Source of the DNA: Allium sativum
Taxonomy: Eukaryota > Streptophyta > Magnoliopsida > Asparagales > Amaryllidaceae
NCBI GenBank assembly: GCA_030737875.1
Contig: CM060909.1
Span: forward strand, 33,655,159 to 33,719,158
Direction: 5' to 3'
Length of the DNA: 64,000 nt
Shown: positions 1 to 10,663 of the stretch, one piece after another
Layout of the letters: every line of letters starts with the position of its first letter
How positions within the stretch are numbered: position 1 is the stretch's first letter
The notes under the pieces: model-generated
The model's database searches: none
What the model saw: the letters and a program-made list of their open reading frames with translations, nothing else
Told to the model about the DNA's origin: nothing
Made by a program: the position numbers and the translations under genes

Positions 1-213
1 ATTTTGACATAACTTAAAATCTATAATATAAAATTTTGATTTTTCTTTTTCATTAGAAAATTATTGTTAAATAGATTCAGAAGATTCTTGTTTTAAAGAA
101 TTCCGACTTATATCGGATCATGTATATTCAATTGAAGTCCAAAACTCAATATTACGAACAACTGTGATGCTGCGAGCTCGCTTTAAATTAAGTATAAATT
201 TATATATATCCAA
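1..213 (-). repeat. Remnant of an older LTR (left part of array target)
   Basis: AT-rich, non-coding DNA that continues across the array at 37258. The block at about 61-195 resembles 47090-47215: both carry AGATTCTTGTTTNAAAGAA followed by a similar run ending in CGCTTTAAATTAAGT or CGTTTTAATTAAGT. The joined sequence ends at 37367 in TCTTTACA, the complement of a possible LTR start TGTAAAGACCC on the minus strand. I infer that the array landed inside an older LTR. The last five bases (209-213, TCCAA) are the left target-site duplication of the array. Confidence 0.5.
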
Positions 214-347
214 TGAAACACCCCACCTCCGTTAGGGTCACTCTCAAAGGGAATGCCCTAATTTTGGTGGAGGTTTATAATTATAAGTCACAGATATACA
301 AGACAGATATAAGAACACATATTTTTGAACAGCGGAAAACAACAACT

Positions 348-353
348 TTTATT
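348..353 (-). terminator. Poly(A) signal of array LTR 1
   Basis: AATAAA on the minus strand about 135 bp before the LTR end, followed by T/G-rich sequence. The same signal sits at the same place in the other array LTRs and in the autonomous LTRs (25976 and 34361). With a TATA box near 3780 it implies a repeated (R) region over 3 kb long. Confidence 0.55.
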
Positions 354-1376
354 TCATTAAAATACGTGTTACACCAACCATACCATAATTGTCTTACAAT
401 ACTGCCAAAAACATAACATCTTCATAACTATCTTGATTACATTATTTAAAGAAGCATAAAGAAAACATAAATAAACTGAAAAGTCCCATAGTTGTTGTCC
501 AAAGCCATAGTCCAAAACGAAAAGATCCAAGCAATACATTCTTCCTCTTCAAGCTGGATATGAAGGCTGGTCAAGCTGCGGTATTCCTTCCCTGTGGACC
601 TGAGGGGGGGGGGGGGAACGGAAGAAGAGAAGACGAAAGAAAAGTAGATTCAGACATAAAGCCTGAGTAAGTCTAGGACTATTCAGTCTATGAATAAAGA
701 ACTGGGTATGATAAGTATAAACTAGAAATGGGAAAGCACCATAAACTTAGTTAAGTTGTCTAGGGTCGAATATATTATTGTACCCCATATTAATCTCTGT
801 ACCCATATAAACTAGTTCCCAACGGCACCCCATAATCAGGGTGAAGTGATCCATTTTATGATGATCGGCTCCTACTCGCATAGTTACATGTGTCTTACGG
901 CCTCCGATGTTGTAGTTACCTATGCTGGTCCCACCATGGGGTGTATCAAGTCCCATAGTGGCGGCCCGACACAATCCTAGAATGCACAGGTATGCTACTG
1001 GTGCCCAGTGCCTTATTTTTCTGCGCCGGAGTGTGTGCACGCCCGCACCCCGTTAGAACCTACACTGCTGCACCACCGCCGTCGATTTGACCTCTTACAC
1101 TCAGCCCAGTAATCGTGCCCCACCCTGCCTAGTTTCAGGGTATCATGATACCTTATAGGGTTACTGCTCAAAACGGTCCCCCGCTACTAGATTTTCTATT
1201 TCTAGCCAACATGCTAAGTTGGTTAAGTGTTTTATAAACCTAACCCCCAATCAGTCTGTTTAATTTAGCATGTTCCATTTTGATTAAGTATTAATATAAT
1301 TTACTTAATCCTATCAATCCTGACTCAGCCTTAATTGTCTTATTAAAGCCTTGACCTCTCACATTAGACAGGTATT

Positions 1377-1536
1377 GTTGTGGCTGCCTGTTGCCGGTTG
1401 GGTCCGGGCAGTCTTACGCCACAACTCAGTCTAACCTCGTGTCCTTATTGGGCTCCGTGTTTAACCACCCACATTGGATAGGTATTGTTGTGACTACTGG
1501 ACAGCCGGGCGGTTTCGGGCAGGTTTACATCACAAC
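1377..1536 (-). repeat. Tandem pair of hairpin modules in LTR 1
   Basis: Two imperfect copies of a ~100-bp module, each bounded by inverted arms. Copy one pairs GTTGTGGC (1377-1384) with GCCACAAC (1418-1425). Copy two pairs GTTGTGA (1487-1493) with TCACAAC (1530-1536). The arms differ between copies but stay complementary. Each is followed by a CTCAGTCTAACCTCGGGT-like tail. All related LTRs in the window have the pair. Confidence 0.75.
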
Positions 1537-1960
1537 TCAATCCAACCTCGGGTTAAACACATCGTATTTTTCTACATTTACATATTTTGTCTCTTTTCTT
1601 TTTATATGTAAATATTTGCGGCCCATTATTCAAATTCATCTTTATTGGTTAAATTTCATTTATGCCACTTAATTGCTTTTCATGATTGTTGGCGTGCGTC
1701 GAACATGCCAACACATATATTCTATATTTTAGCCCAAACGTCATTACCCCCGTTTTACACGTTCGCTCCAATGTAAGGTGTGTTGGGTTTAATACTTAAA
1801 CCCAATTAAGCCAAATGAAAAGGGGAGGCTTACAACATGGTGTTTATAAGATATCATGAAAAAGGGGAGTGTGAACGCATGAACTTGCAACGAACGATTC
1901 AATTAACATAAAGTAGGCAAATGTGAACTTGCAATTGTAACATCATATAATCATGGCTTA

Positions 1961-2477
1961 ACATGAATCATTTTATCCATATAATCATAGCATAAACAAT
2001 ACTTAAACATGAATCATTCTATTCATATAATTATGGTATAGACAATACTTAAACATGAATCGTTCTATTCATATAATCATGGCATAAACAATACTTAAAC
2101 ATGAATCGTTCTATTCATATGATTATGGCATAAACAATACTTAAACATGAATCGTTCTATTCATATGATTATGGCATAAACAGTACTTAAACATGAATCA
2201 TTCTATTCATATAATTATGGTATAGACAATACTTAAACATGAATCATTTATTCATATGATTATTGCATAAACAACACCTAAACATGAATTATTCTATTCA
2301 TATGAGTATGGCATAAACAATACCTAAGCATGAATTATCTTATTCATATGATTATGGAATAAACAATACTTAAACATGAATTATTCTATTCATATGATTA
2401 CGGCATAAACAATACTTAAACATGAATTATTCTATTCATATGATTATGGCATAAACAATACTTAAACATGAATCATA
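1961..2477 (-). repeat. 46-bp minisatellite in array LTR 1 (~11 copies)
   Basis: Tandem copies of a 46-bp unit containing AAACATGAATCGTTCTATTC, TATGATTATGG and CATAAACAATACTT (plus strand), with point differences between units. LTRs 2-4 have about one unit fewer. Confidence 0.9.
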
Positions 2478-3775
2478 GGTTCAACTAACCATGTAAACTT
2501 GAAATTAAGAATCTAACTAAATTAGATATCCTTATTATTGGCACATGGTCTTGACTATATTTTTATATAGGCATAATATAAACTAATCATGTTCATAAAA
2601 TCACTACATGTTAACAAAAAGGCACTTACTTTTGTCACTAATACAAAAGTATGGTTCAACTAGAATTATCCCAACCTAATTCTTATATGAATCATGGTTT
2701 TTAACCCATTTATAGAATTTAGCATAAACATACCTAAACTTAAATCATGGTTTTTATTCTATCTATGTAAACTTGCAAGTGGAATGTAATTCTAATGTAA
2801 CTTATGTGTCACATATATTATCATATGATTATGATAACAACATAAGCCTAAAAACATGTTTTCAACTAGGCATAATAACAAACATAGTTTAGTCATGTTC
2901 ATAAAGGTGCTTACTTTTGTTTCTAACACAAAAGTATGATTTGCCAATTTCAACATAGATTCATATAAATCATAGTACTTAGTCGATTCAATTACACACT
3001 AAAAGTGGTCATAAAAGTATGTACATCATATTAGCAAAATAACGAATCATATACTTGCATGAATTCCAATTAAAATATCATAATATATAGTTGTTACCAT
3101 GAATCATATACTTGCATGAATCTTAAATAAATTATTACAACATATAGTTGTTACTTTCAACATGAATCATTGCTTGCAATTATCAAATGGGTGTTGTAAA
3201 TAACTACCACAAACATGTAGTTTTCAATATGAATCATATAGTTGCATGAATCCCAATTAAAATTCCACAACATGTGGTTGTCAACATAAATCATATACTT
3301 GTATGAATCCAATCGTACACCATAATATTGCCAAATCGTTTAGAATCAAAATAACATACAAATATAGATTATTATCGCCACAATTCCATTTCGCAAATCA
3401 CGTACTTGCAAATATCCAATCGTATACCACAATATTCCCAAATCGTTTAGCATCAAAGCAACATACAAATATAGATTATTATCGCCACAATTCCATTTCT
3501 TTCTTTACACAAATCAACACAATTATTTAATTCATATCGGAATAGCACTCTACTTACAACGTATGACGAATCTTCAATTCAGGAAACTGAATTCTGAATT
3601 TGGAGATGCTATCCTTTGTTGTAGGCGTTGCTTTGATTTGATTAACGTTGCTTTAAGCTTTGAATTATCTCCTAGTTGCCTCTCAATTTCTGACGGCTAT
3701 ACTTAGTCTCTCCTCAGCAACATGACGGTCTCATCTCCATTTTAGTTTGTGTGAATTAGGGTTAGACTTAGGTCC

Positions 3776-3783
3776 TTTTTATA
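3776..3783 (-). promoter_or_regulatory. TATA box of array LTR 1
   Basis: TATAAAAA on the minus strand about 500 bp from the LTR start, just after the palindrome cluster. The following segment contains CATGTTGCTGAGGAG, also found after the TATA box of the autonomous LTR. The same box occurs in the other three array LTRs. Confidence 0.65.
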
Positions 3784-3956
3784 GAGTTTGTGAGTTGATT
3801 TAGACCGTCGATGAAGCTTGGTTCAATAATAGCCGTTCGTTTGAAGGAGAGACCAACCAGGAGCTGACACCTAGCCCTAGTGACAGGGCAAGGCTCAGAA
3901 AATCGACCAAACACAGACCTGGCCAGCCAGGACTTGACCAGACCTGACCAGCAGGT

Positions 3957-4066
3957 CATTTTTGACCTGGGCGCACTTGGCAGGTGCGCCAGGTCAAAAA
4001 TGTACTAGCGCACTTCCCAAGTGCGCCAGTTCATTTTTGTTCTGGCGCACTTCCCAAGTGCGCCAG
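3957..4066 (-). promoter_or_regulatory. U3 palindrome cluster of array LTR 1 (GGCGCACTT type)
   Basis: Three hairpins in a row. The first (3957-4002) has ~20-bp arms from CATTTTTGACCTGG to CCAGGTCAAAAATG with one bulge. The second (4008-4026) pairs GCGCACTT with AAGTGCGC. The third (4042-4066) pairs CTGGCGCACTT with AAGTGCGCCAG perfectly around CCC. The cluster lies about 210-320 bp from the LTR start, upstream of the TATA box. Confidence 0.85.
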
Positions 4067-4278
4067 TGCATTCTGACCCGTTTTCTGGTTTTTCGCCCAA
4101 CTTCGTTCGTCCATATCTTCTTCATACGATGTCCGTTTTACGCAAACTCAGACTCTATCTCAAGCAGAATTCCGAGACGAACGCAATGGCGTATCCCATT
4201 TCCCTTAATTCTTTGATTTAAAATTAGTTATAGTTTAATTTATGAATTTCACAGTTATAAAATACACGGGGTGTTACA

Positions 4279-4291
4279 TTCTCCCCCACTT
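4279..4291 (-). other. Polypurine tract, internal region 1
   Basis: AAGTGGGGGAGAA on the minus strand, directly against the LTR start TGTAACACCCC. The autonomous element has the identical tract at 31204-31216. Confidence 0.85.
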
Positions 4292-4296
4292 AAAAG

Positions 4297-4314
4297 GATT
4301 TCGTCCCCGAAATC
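4297..4314 (-). other. Hairpin beside the polypurine tract
   Basis: An 18-base inverted repeat, GATTTCG-GGGA-CGAAATC on the minus strand, a few bases before the polypurine tract. The same element occurs at 18509, 31181 and 63254, in mutated form at 11403 (one stem base changed), and in base-paired variant form at 45970. Confidence 0.75.
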
Positions 4315-4811
4315 TTCAAGTTCAGGAAGAATGTACATCCAAACATCCATCTACTCATCCATCAAACACGCGCATCCATTGTCCTTAAAAGACTTCTAAT
4401 GCTTCATGATCATATGCGGCGTGTGTGTGTACATGTACTTATCTAATGCAAAATCAGGCGGTCTACTAATTCAGTTGACCTCCTTAATGCGAATTATGTA
4501 AGTGCTATGAATCCATTATGTATGCAAATCTTCCTATTCATGATTCTACATGAGTGCACAATCATTCATACAAATGCAACATCCATATGACAACATATTA
4601 AACTTCAACCATATACGAATGCAAACATATATGCATATGCAATATGAAGTGATTGAGCCGATCTAAAACCTAGATTGTGTGTGTATATGCAACCACGAGC
4701 AACCACTAGCAATCACTTGCAACCACTTGCAATCATCATCCATAACATGTTTCAATTACATGTTTTCATCCAAAGGGTTTCTACCTAAAAGATAAGGTCG
4801 AGGAGATACAC

Positions 4812-5162
4812 CTAAAAAGATAGATAAAAGCGCAACTTAAGAAAGATCAAGGATGTACCCTCGAAAAGAAAAGGGTAGGCAGCGCGTATTCTAGCTTCAG
4901 TTTCCCAAGTTGCGTCTCCCTCGGCGTCGCCCCACTGAACTTTGACGAGCTTGACTTCGCGGTTGCGTAGCTTCTTCACTTCCGTTCCTAATATGCGGGT
5001 TGGAACTTTCCTCATGGTTGTTTCGCGTTCCACTTCAGCTTCTTCTAGGATATTTGGCTCTACCACTTCAGCAGACTCATGTAGACATTTTCGGAGATGT
5101 GAAACATGAAAAACGTTGTGAACTCCGGCCAATCTTTCGGGTAGCTCTAATCTATAGGCCAT
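4812..5162 (-). pseudogene. Detached integrase C-terminus and chromodomain, unit 1
   Basis: The 116-residue frame begins [13 protein letters not shown], which lies inside the polyprotein of the autonomous element (about residue 1341 on). It keeps the GPY/F-adjacent [10 protein letters not shown] motif and a chromodomain-like tail [20 protein letters not shown] ending at YPFLFEG. The upstream integrase core is absent, so the start codon is an internal Met by chance and no independent protein is implied. The nucleotide sequence is close to the autonomous copy. Confidence 0.8.
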
Positions 5163-5199
5163 TTTCCCAATTGTTCCTATCTAAAGGTATAGTCGAATG

Positions 5200-5990
5200 A
5201 TAGAAGCAAGTAAAAACTTTGTGCCCATTAGGCAATGTCAAAACTGGAAATCTATGCCACACATATATTGATTAGGAGAAGAACTCTCTAAGCATCAGCC
5301 CCGAAGACCGAAATCAACATCAGACTGATACCCAAAGAATTACTCAACCCAACCACCATATATGATTCTAGGAAACTAAGCATGATGGACTCCTTTTAGG
5401 TCACAAGGGAGTCCCTTCCTAAGACCAATCCGTATCCTATAAAACCCAAAAACTTTAGTCAAACCAACGAACACCCTCGAGCCCCAACATGTGTTACTAA
5501 CAGATGAGTCATACTCCCTATGGGGTTTGCAACAGAAATTGGATTAAGAATAGGAACGAGAGGATATACACAAATGATAGCATGCAAGTAAGCTCTACAG
5601 GAAGAGAGGGATCAAGGATATACTCTTAAGAAGAGATATGATGCACGAATCTAGTCTTCAATCTTCTAAGTCGCATCTCCTTGAGCTTAACTCCATTATG
5701 CTTTGTCCGTCTTTAACTTCACAATTTCGTAGCTTCTTAATTCTTGTTTCCAAAATATGAGTTGGAACCTATTTCATTATTGCCTCTCATTCCACTTTCA
5801 CTTATTCTCCTTCTAGTATACTTGGCTCAAGCCTAACTGCGTACTCATGGTTCCATGCAAGCTCTCCAAAATTTACTAGTGAATCTTGGATCTTGTTCAC
5901 TTACTACAAGGTATTCCACATAGATGAATTATCTCTTGAAAATAAACAAATGTCAACTATGTTGCCAAATGTACTTACTAAGGTGTTTCT
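5200..5990 (-). pseudogene. Diverged pol fragments from a second gypsy family (chromodomain-like, then protease-like), unit 1
   Basis: Two degenerate blocks lie between the native RT start and native chromodomain. At about 5830-5690 a frame with stops reads HEYAVRLEPSILEG and VPTHILETRIKKLRN, matching the chromodomain tail of the native copy. At about 5560-5390 the reading NPISVANPIGSMTHL and FLGFIGYGLVLGRD matches the protease region ([24 protein letters not shown]). Both are far more diverged than the flanking sequence, so they come from another lineage. The order, chromodomain then protease, is the reverse of a normal element. Confidence 0.72.
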
Positions 5991-6124
5991 TTACGACTCA
6001 TGCATAAGCGAAATGAACCTTCTGTCTTAGTGGCGAACACTACTGGAGCGCCCCATTCCGAAATGCTCCTCCTAATGAACCCCCTTTCTAGAAGCTATTT
6101 AATCTGTTTACTGAGCTCTTTCCT

Positions 6125-7162
6125 TTACCGTGGAGCCATGTGTCTAACGGGCAACACAACGGGCTTTGCATTATCTACAAGGTATATGCGGAAGTCTATC
6201 TTCCGCTTCGGAGGCAAGCCCTTCACCTCTTCGAAGACATCCGGATATTCCCGGACCACTCTAACCGATTGCAAATTTTCAACGGAAGCATCTAGCGATT
6301 CAAGGTAACTAAGCATAACCGCATACGAGGGATTACAAGAAATTTCCAAAGTATTACCGAGCTGGGTTAGGAGCCTAACAACCCTTTTCTCACAATCAAG
6401 GATGGCCCCATTACTGGATAGCCAATCCATGCCCAAAATCAAACCATATCCCGAAAAGCCCAAAACAAAGGCACTACACTTAAATTCTATGCTTAGAATA
6501 GAAATTTTCAATCCCAAACAGATCATAGACAAATGAGCTGGGCCCCCAATTGGGTTTGAAACAATTAAGGGGTCCTCTACCATACTAGTTTTTAGGTGCA
6601 GAGATTTTACTAAAGTAGATGAGTTAAAGGAGTGTGATGCGCCGGAATCAAATAAAGTGCGAATGGGGTGATCATAAAGATAAACTACACTTTCTACAAA
6701 AGTATTTATACCTCGTTTCTTTGGGCAGTCCTTAGTCATGTGGCCTGTCTCACCGCAAGAAAAGCACCCACCATTCATCTTGGCCTTCTTTTTCCGGCAG
6801 TCTTTCACTAAGTGCCCAACTTTGCCACAGAATTTACACTTCCTCTTCTCTCGGGACTTGTTGTCTTTCCCGCCCTTCTCAAAGTCTGTCTTCTCAGGGT
6901 AGTCTTTGCTGATGGGTCCAGTCTCCCCACAATGAAAACATTCTCCTTGCTTTCTTTTCCTTTTCCTACAATCCTTGGCTATGTGCCCTTCCGTACCGCA
7001 AAAATTGCATTTTCTTTTTTCTCGTTTCTTGTTATTACTGTTACGATCCTTTCTTGTTTGACTATTATTCGTCTTCCTGCTCTGGAACTCTTCCGCTTGC
7101 TGGTTCACGTGGAGGAGGAGGAGTGAAAGCATCAGCAGCTGGGGAGTAAGGTCTCCAGACAT
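6125..7162 (-). CDS. Nucleocapsid-protease-RT-start protein of the array element, unit 1 (345 aa)
   Basis: A truncated gag-pol starting at the native gag start (MSGDL versus MSQEL in the autonomous copy, same leader context) with the capsid region missing. It has four zinc-knuckle units: C52-C55-H60-C65 intact; C75-C78 with H changed to P83 and the last Cys to Tyr; C109-C112-H117-C122 intact; C133-C136-H141-C146 intact. The autonomous protein has two. An aspartic protease with LFDSGASHS (Asp172) and LILGMDWL follows. The frame stops at RHMAPR, where a TAA replaces a Glu codon, while pol homology continues about 130 bp. The product would be an RNA-binding protease; whether it is made is unknown. 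Confidence 0.75.
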   Translation of the reverse strand: MSGDLTPQLLMLSLLLLHVNQQAEEFQSRKTNNSQTRKDRNSNNKKREKRKCNFCGTEGHIAKDCRKRKRKQGECFHCGETGPISKDYPEKTDFEKGGKDNKSREKRKCKFCGKVGHLVKDCRKKKAKMNGGCFSCGETGHMTKDCPKKRGINTFVESVVYLYDHPIRTLFDSGASHSFNSSTLVKSLHLKTSMVEDPLIVSNPIGGPAHLSMICLGLKISILSIEFKCSAFVLGFSGYGLILGMDWLSSNGAILDCEKRVVRLLTQLGNTLEISCNPSYAVMLSYLESLDASVENLQSVRVVREYPDVFEEVKGLPPKRKIDFRIYLVDNAKPVVLPVRHMAPR

Positions 7163-7334
7163 GATGAAACAGAAAGGATAGATTCAAAACGAAGGACAAG
7201 AGATAGTACCTATGGCTTTGGGGGGACTTTGCCTTTTAAAACAAAATAATATTTTATCTTTTAAAAATGCTTCTTTAAATTTCTTTTTTTGAAAATAAAT
7301 TTTCGAAACTTTTTATCTTATCTGGTAAACCTAT

Positions 7335-7346
7335 GCTCTGATACCA
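7335..7346 (-). other. Primer binding site, internal region 1
   Basis: TGGTATCAGAGC on the minus strand, two bases inside the LTR end. It is complementary to the 3' end of plant initiator methionine tRNA. Equivalent sites are at 14441-14452 and 21554-21565. Confidence 0.9.
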
Positions 7347-7735
7347 AGTGAAACACCCCACCTCCGTTAGGGTCACTCTCAAAGGGAATGCCCTAATTTT
7401 GGTGGAGGTTTATAAGTATAAGTCAAAGATATACAAGACAGATATAAGAACACATATTTTTGAACAGCGGAAAACAGCAACTTTTATTTCATTAAAATAC
7501 GTGTTACACCAACCATACCATAATTGTCTTACAATACTTCCAAAAACATAACATCTTCATAACTGTTTTGATTACATTATTTAAAGAAGCATAAAGAAAA
7601 CATAAATAAATTGCAAAAGTCCCATAGTTGCTGTCCAAAGCCATAGTCCAAAACGAAAAGATCCAAGCAATACATTCTTCCTCTTCAAGCTGGATATGAA
7701 GGCTGGTCAAGCTGCGGTATTCCCTCCCTGTGGAC

Positions 7736-10663
7736 CTGGGGGGGGAACGGAAGAAGAGAAGACGAATGAAAAGTAGAGTCAGACATAAAGCCTGAGTAAG
7801 TCTAGGACTATTCAGTCTATGAATAAAGAACTGGGTATGATAAGTATAAACTAGAAATGGGAAAGCACCATAAACTTGGTTAAGTTGTCTAGGGTCGAAT
7901 ATATTATTGTACCCAATATTAATCTCTGTACCCATATAAACTAGTTCCCAACGGCACCCTATAATCAGGGTGAAGTGATCCATTTTATGATGATCGGCTC
8001 CTACTCGCATAGTTACATGTGTCTTACGGCCCCCGATGTTGTAGTTACCTATGCTGGTCCCACCATGGGGTGTATCAAGTCCCATAGTGGCGGCCCGACA
8101 CAATCCTAGAATGCACAGGTATGCTACTGGTGCCCAGTGCCTTATTTCTCTGCGCTGGAGTGTGTGCACGCCCGCACCCCATTAGAACCTACACTGTTGC
8201 ACCACCGCCGTCGATTTGACCTCTTACAGTCAGCCCAGTAATCGTGCCCCACCCTGCCTAGTTTCAGGGTATCATGATACCTTATAGGGTTACTGCTCAA
8301 AAGGGTCCCCCGCTACTAGGTTTTCTATTTCTAGCCAACATGCTAAGTTGGTTAAGTGTTTTATAAACCTAACCCCCAATCAGTCTGTTTAATTTAGCAT
8401 GTTCCATTTTGATTAAGTATTAATATAATTTACTTAATCCTATCAATCCTGACTCAGCCTTAATTGTCTTATTAAAGCCTTGACCTCTCACATTAGACAG
8501 GTATTGTTGTGGCTGCCTGTTGCCGGTTGGGTCCGGGCAGTCTTACGCCACAACTCAGTCTAACCTCGGGTCCTTATTGGGCTCCGTGTTTAACCACCCA
8601 CATTGGATAGGTATTGTTGTGACTACTGGACAGCCGGGCGGTTCAGGGCAGGTTTACATCACAACTCAATCCAACCTCGGGTTAAACACATCGTATTTTT
8701 CTACATTTACATATTTTGTCTCTTTTCTTTTTATATGTAAATATTTGCGGCCCATTATTCAAATTCATCTTTATTGGTTAAATTTCATTTATGCCACTTA
8801 ATTGCTTTTCAAGATTGTTGGCATGCGTCGAACATGCCAACACATATATTCTATATTTTAGCCCAAACGTCATTACCCCAGTTTTACACGTTCGCTCCAA
8901 TGTAAGGTGTGTTGGGTTTAATACTTAAACCCAGTTAAGCCAAATGAAAAGGGGAGGCTTACAACATGGTGTTTATAAGATATCATGAAAAAGGGGAGTG
9001 TGAATGCATGAACTTGCAACGAACGATTCAATTAACATAAAGTAGGCAAATGTGAACTTGCAATTGTAACATCATATAATCATGGCTTAACATGAATCAT
9101 TTTATCCATATAATCATAGCATAAACAATACTTAAACATGAATCATTCAATTCATATAATTATGGTATAGACAATACTTAAACATGAATCGTTCTATTCA
9201 TATAATCATGGCATAAATAATACTTAAACATGAATCGTTCTATTCATATGATTATGGCATAAACAGTACTTAAACATGAATCATTCTATTCATATAATTA
9301 TGGTATAGACAATACTTAAACATGAATCATTTATTCATATGATTATGGCATAAACAACACCTAAACATGAATTATTCTATTCATATGAGTATGGCATAAA
9401 CAATACCTAAGCATGAATTATCTTATTCATATGATTATGGCATAAACAATACTTAAACATGAATTATTCTATTCATATGATTACGGCATAAACAATACTT
9501 AAACATGAATTATTCTATTCATATGATTATGGCATAAACAATACTTAAACATGAATCATAGGTTCAACTAACCATGTAAACTTGAAATTAAGAATCTAAC
9601 TAAATTAGATATCCTTATTATTGGCACATGGTCTTGACTATATTTTTATTTAGGCATAATATAAACTAGTCATGTTCATAAAATCACTACATGTTAACAA
9701 AAAGGTACTTACTTTTGTCACGAATACAAAAGTATGGTTCAACTAGAATTATCCCAACCTAATTCTTATATGAATCATGGTTTTTAACCCATTTATAGAA
9801 TGTAGCATAAACATACCTAAACTTAAATCATGGTTTTTATTCTATCTATGTAAACTTGCAAGTGGAATGTAATTCTAATGTAATTCTAATGTAATTCTAA
9901 TGTAACTTATGTGTCACATATATTATCATATGATTATGATAACAACATAAGCCTAAAAACATGTTTTCAACTAGGCATAATAACAAACATAGTTTAGTCA
10001 TGTTCATAAAGGTGCTTACTTTTGTTTCTAACAAAAAAGTATGATTTGCCAATTTCAACATAGATTCATATAAATCATAGTACTTAGTCGATTCAATTAC
10101 ACACTAAAAGTGGTCATAAAAGTATGTACATCATATTAGCAAAATAACGAATCATATACTTGCATGAATTCCAATTAAAATATCATAACATATAGTTGTT
10201 ACCATGAATCACATACTTGCATGAATCTTAAATAAATTATTACAACATATAGTTGTTACTTTCAACATGAATCATATGCTTGCAATTATCAAATGGGTGT
10301 TGTAAATAACTACCACAAACATGTAGTTTTCAATATGAATCATATAGTTGCATGAATCCCAATTAAAATTCCACAACATGTGGTTGTCAACATAAATCAT
10401 ATACTTGTATGAATCCAATCGTACACCATAATATTGCCAAATCGTTTAGAATCAAAATAACATACAAATATAGATTATTATCGCCACAATTCCATTTCGC
10501 AAATCACGTACTTGCAAATATCCAATCGTATACCACAATATTCCCAAATCGTTTAGCATCAAAGCAACATACAAATATAGATTATTATTGCCACAATTCC
10601 ATTTCTTTCTTTACACAAATCAACACAATTATTTAATTCATATCGGAATAGCACTCTACTTAC
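7736..10663 (-). other. Predicted intron inside array LTR 2
   Basis: GTAAGT donor at 10663 and C-rich CAG acceptor at 7736, at the positions seen in the other LTRs. It contains a long open stretch starting MHTLQRREIRHW (to 7504) that I do not treat as a gene. Confidence 0.5.
9088..9560 (-). repeat. 46-bp minisatellite in array LTR 2 (~10 copies)
   Basis: Same unit as at 1961-2477, about one copy shorter. Confidence 0.88.

Larger units (their letters stand above)
600..3557 (-). other. Predicted intron inside array LTR 1
   Basis: A donor reading GTAAGTAGAGTGC starts at 3557 on the minus strand. The acceptor is a long C/T run ending CAG next to GTCC at 600, with a CTGAC-like branch sequence upstream. 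Both ends sit at equivalent positions in array LTRs 2-4, in the autonomous LTRs and in the diverged element at 59280. Splicing itself is inferred. Confidence 0.5.
214..4278 (-). repeat. Array LTR 1 (outer, 4065 bp)
   Basis: On the minus strand it starts TGTAACACCCCGTG at 4278 and ends GGGGTGTTTCA at 214. The left flank has no primer site, so this is the outer end of the array. In transcription order it holds a conserved U3 block (4190-4097), a palindrome cluster (4066-3957), a TATA box (3783-3776), a GTAAGT donor (3557), a 46-bp minisatellite (2477-1961), paired hairpins (1536-1377), a pyrimidine-rich acceptor (600) and an AATAAA signal (353-348). It has one more minisatellite unit than the other copies. 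Confidence 0.92.
4279..7348 (-). mobile_element. Array internal region 1 (3070 bp, deleted gag-pol)
   Basis: On the minus strand it runs primer binding site, leader, NC-protease-RT-start frame (7162-6125), diverged pol fragments (about 5990-5200), native chromodomain end (5162-4812), 3' untranslated region and polypurine tract. Against the autonomous relative at 26304 it lacks the capsid part of gag and nearly all of RT, RNase H and integrase. It cannot encode its own transposition. Confidence 0.88.

Noticed and set aside
1391..1672. 93-codon frame starting MPVGSGQSYATTQ, repeated in each array LTR
   Set aside because: It lies across the hairpin modules on the strand opposite to transcription and is open only by chance within recent copies; no domain is recognised.
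1961..2477. CRISPR-like array
   Set aside because: Units are directly adjacent with no unique spacers, in plant retroelement DNA; it is a minisatellite.
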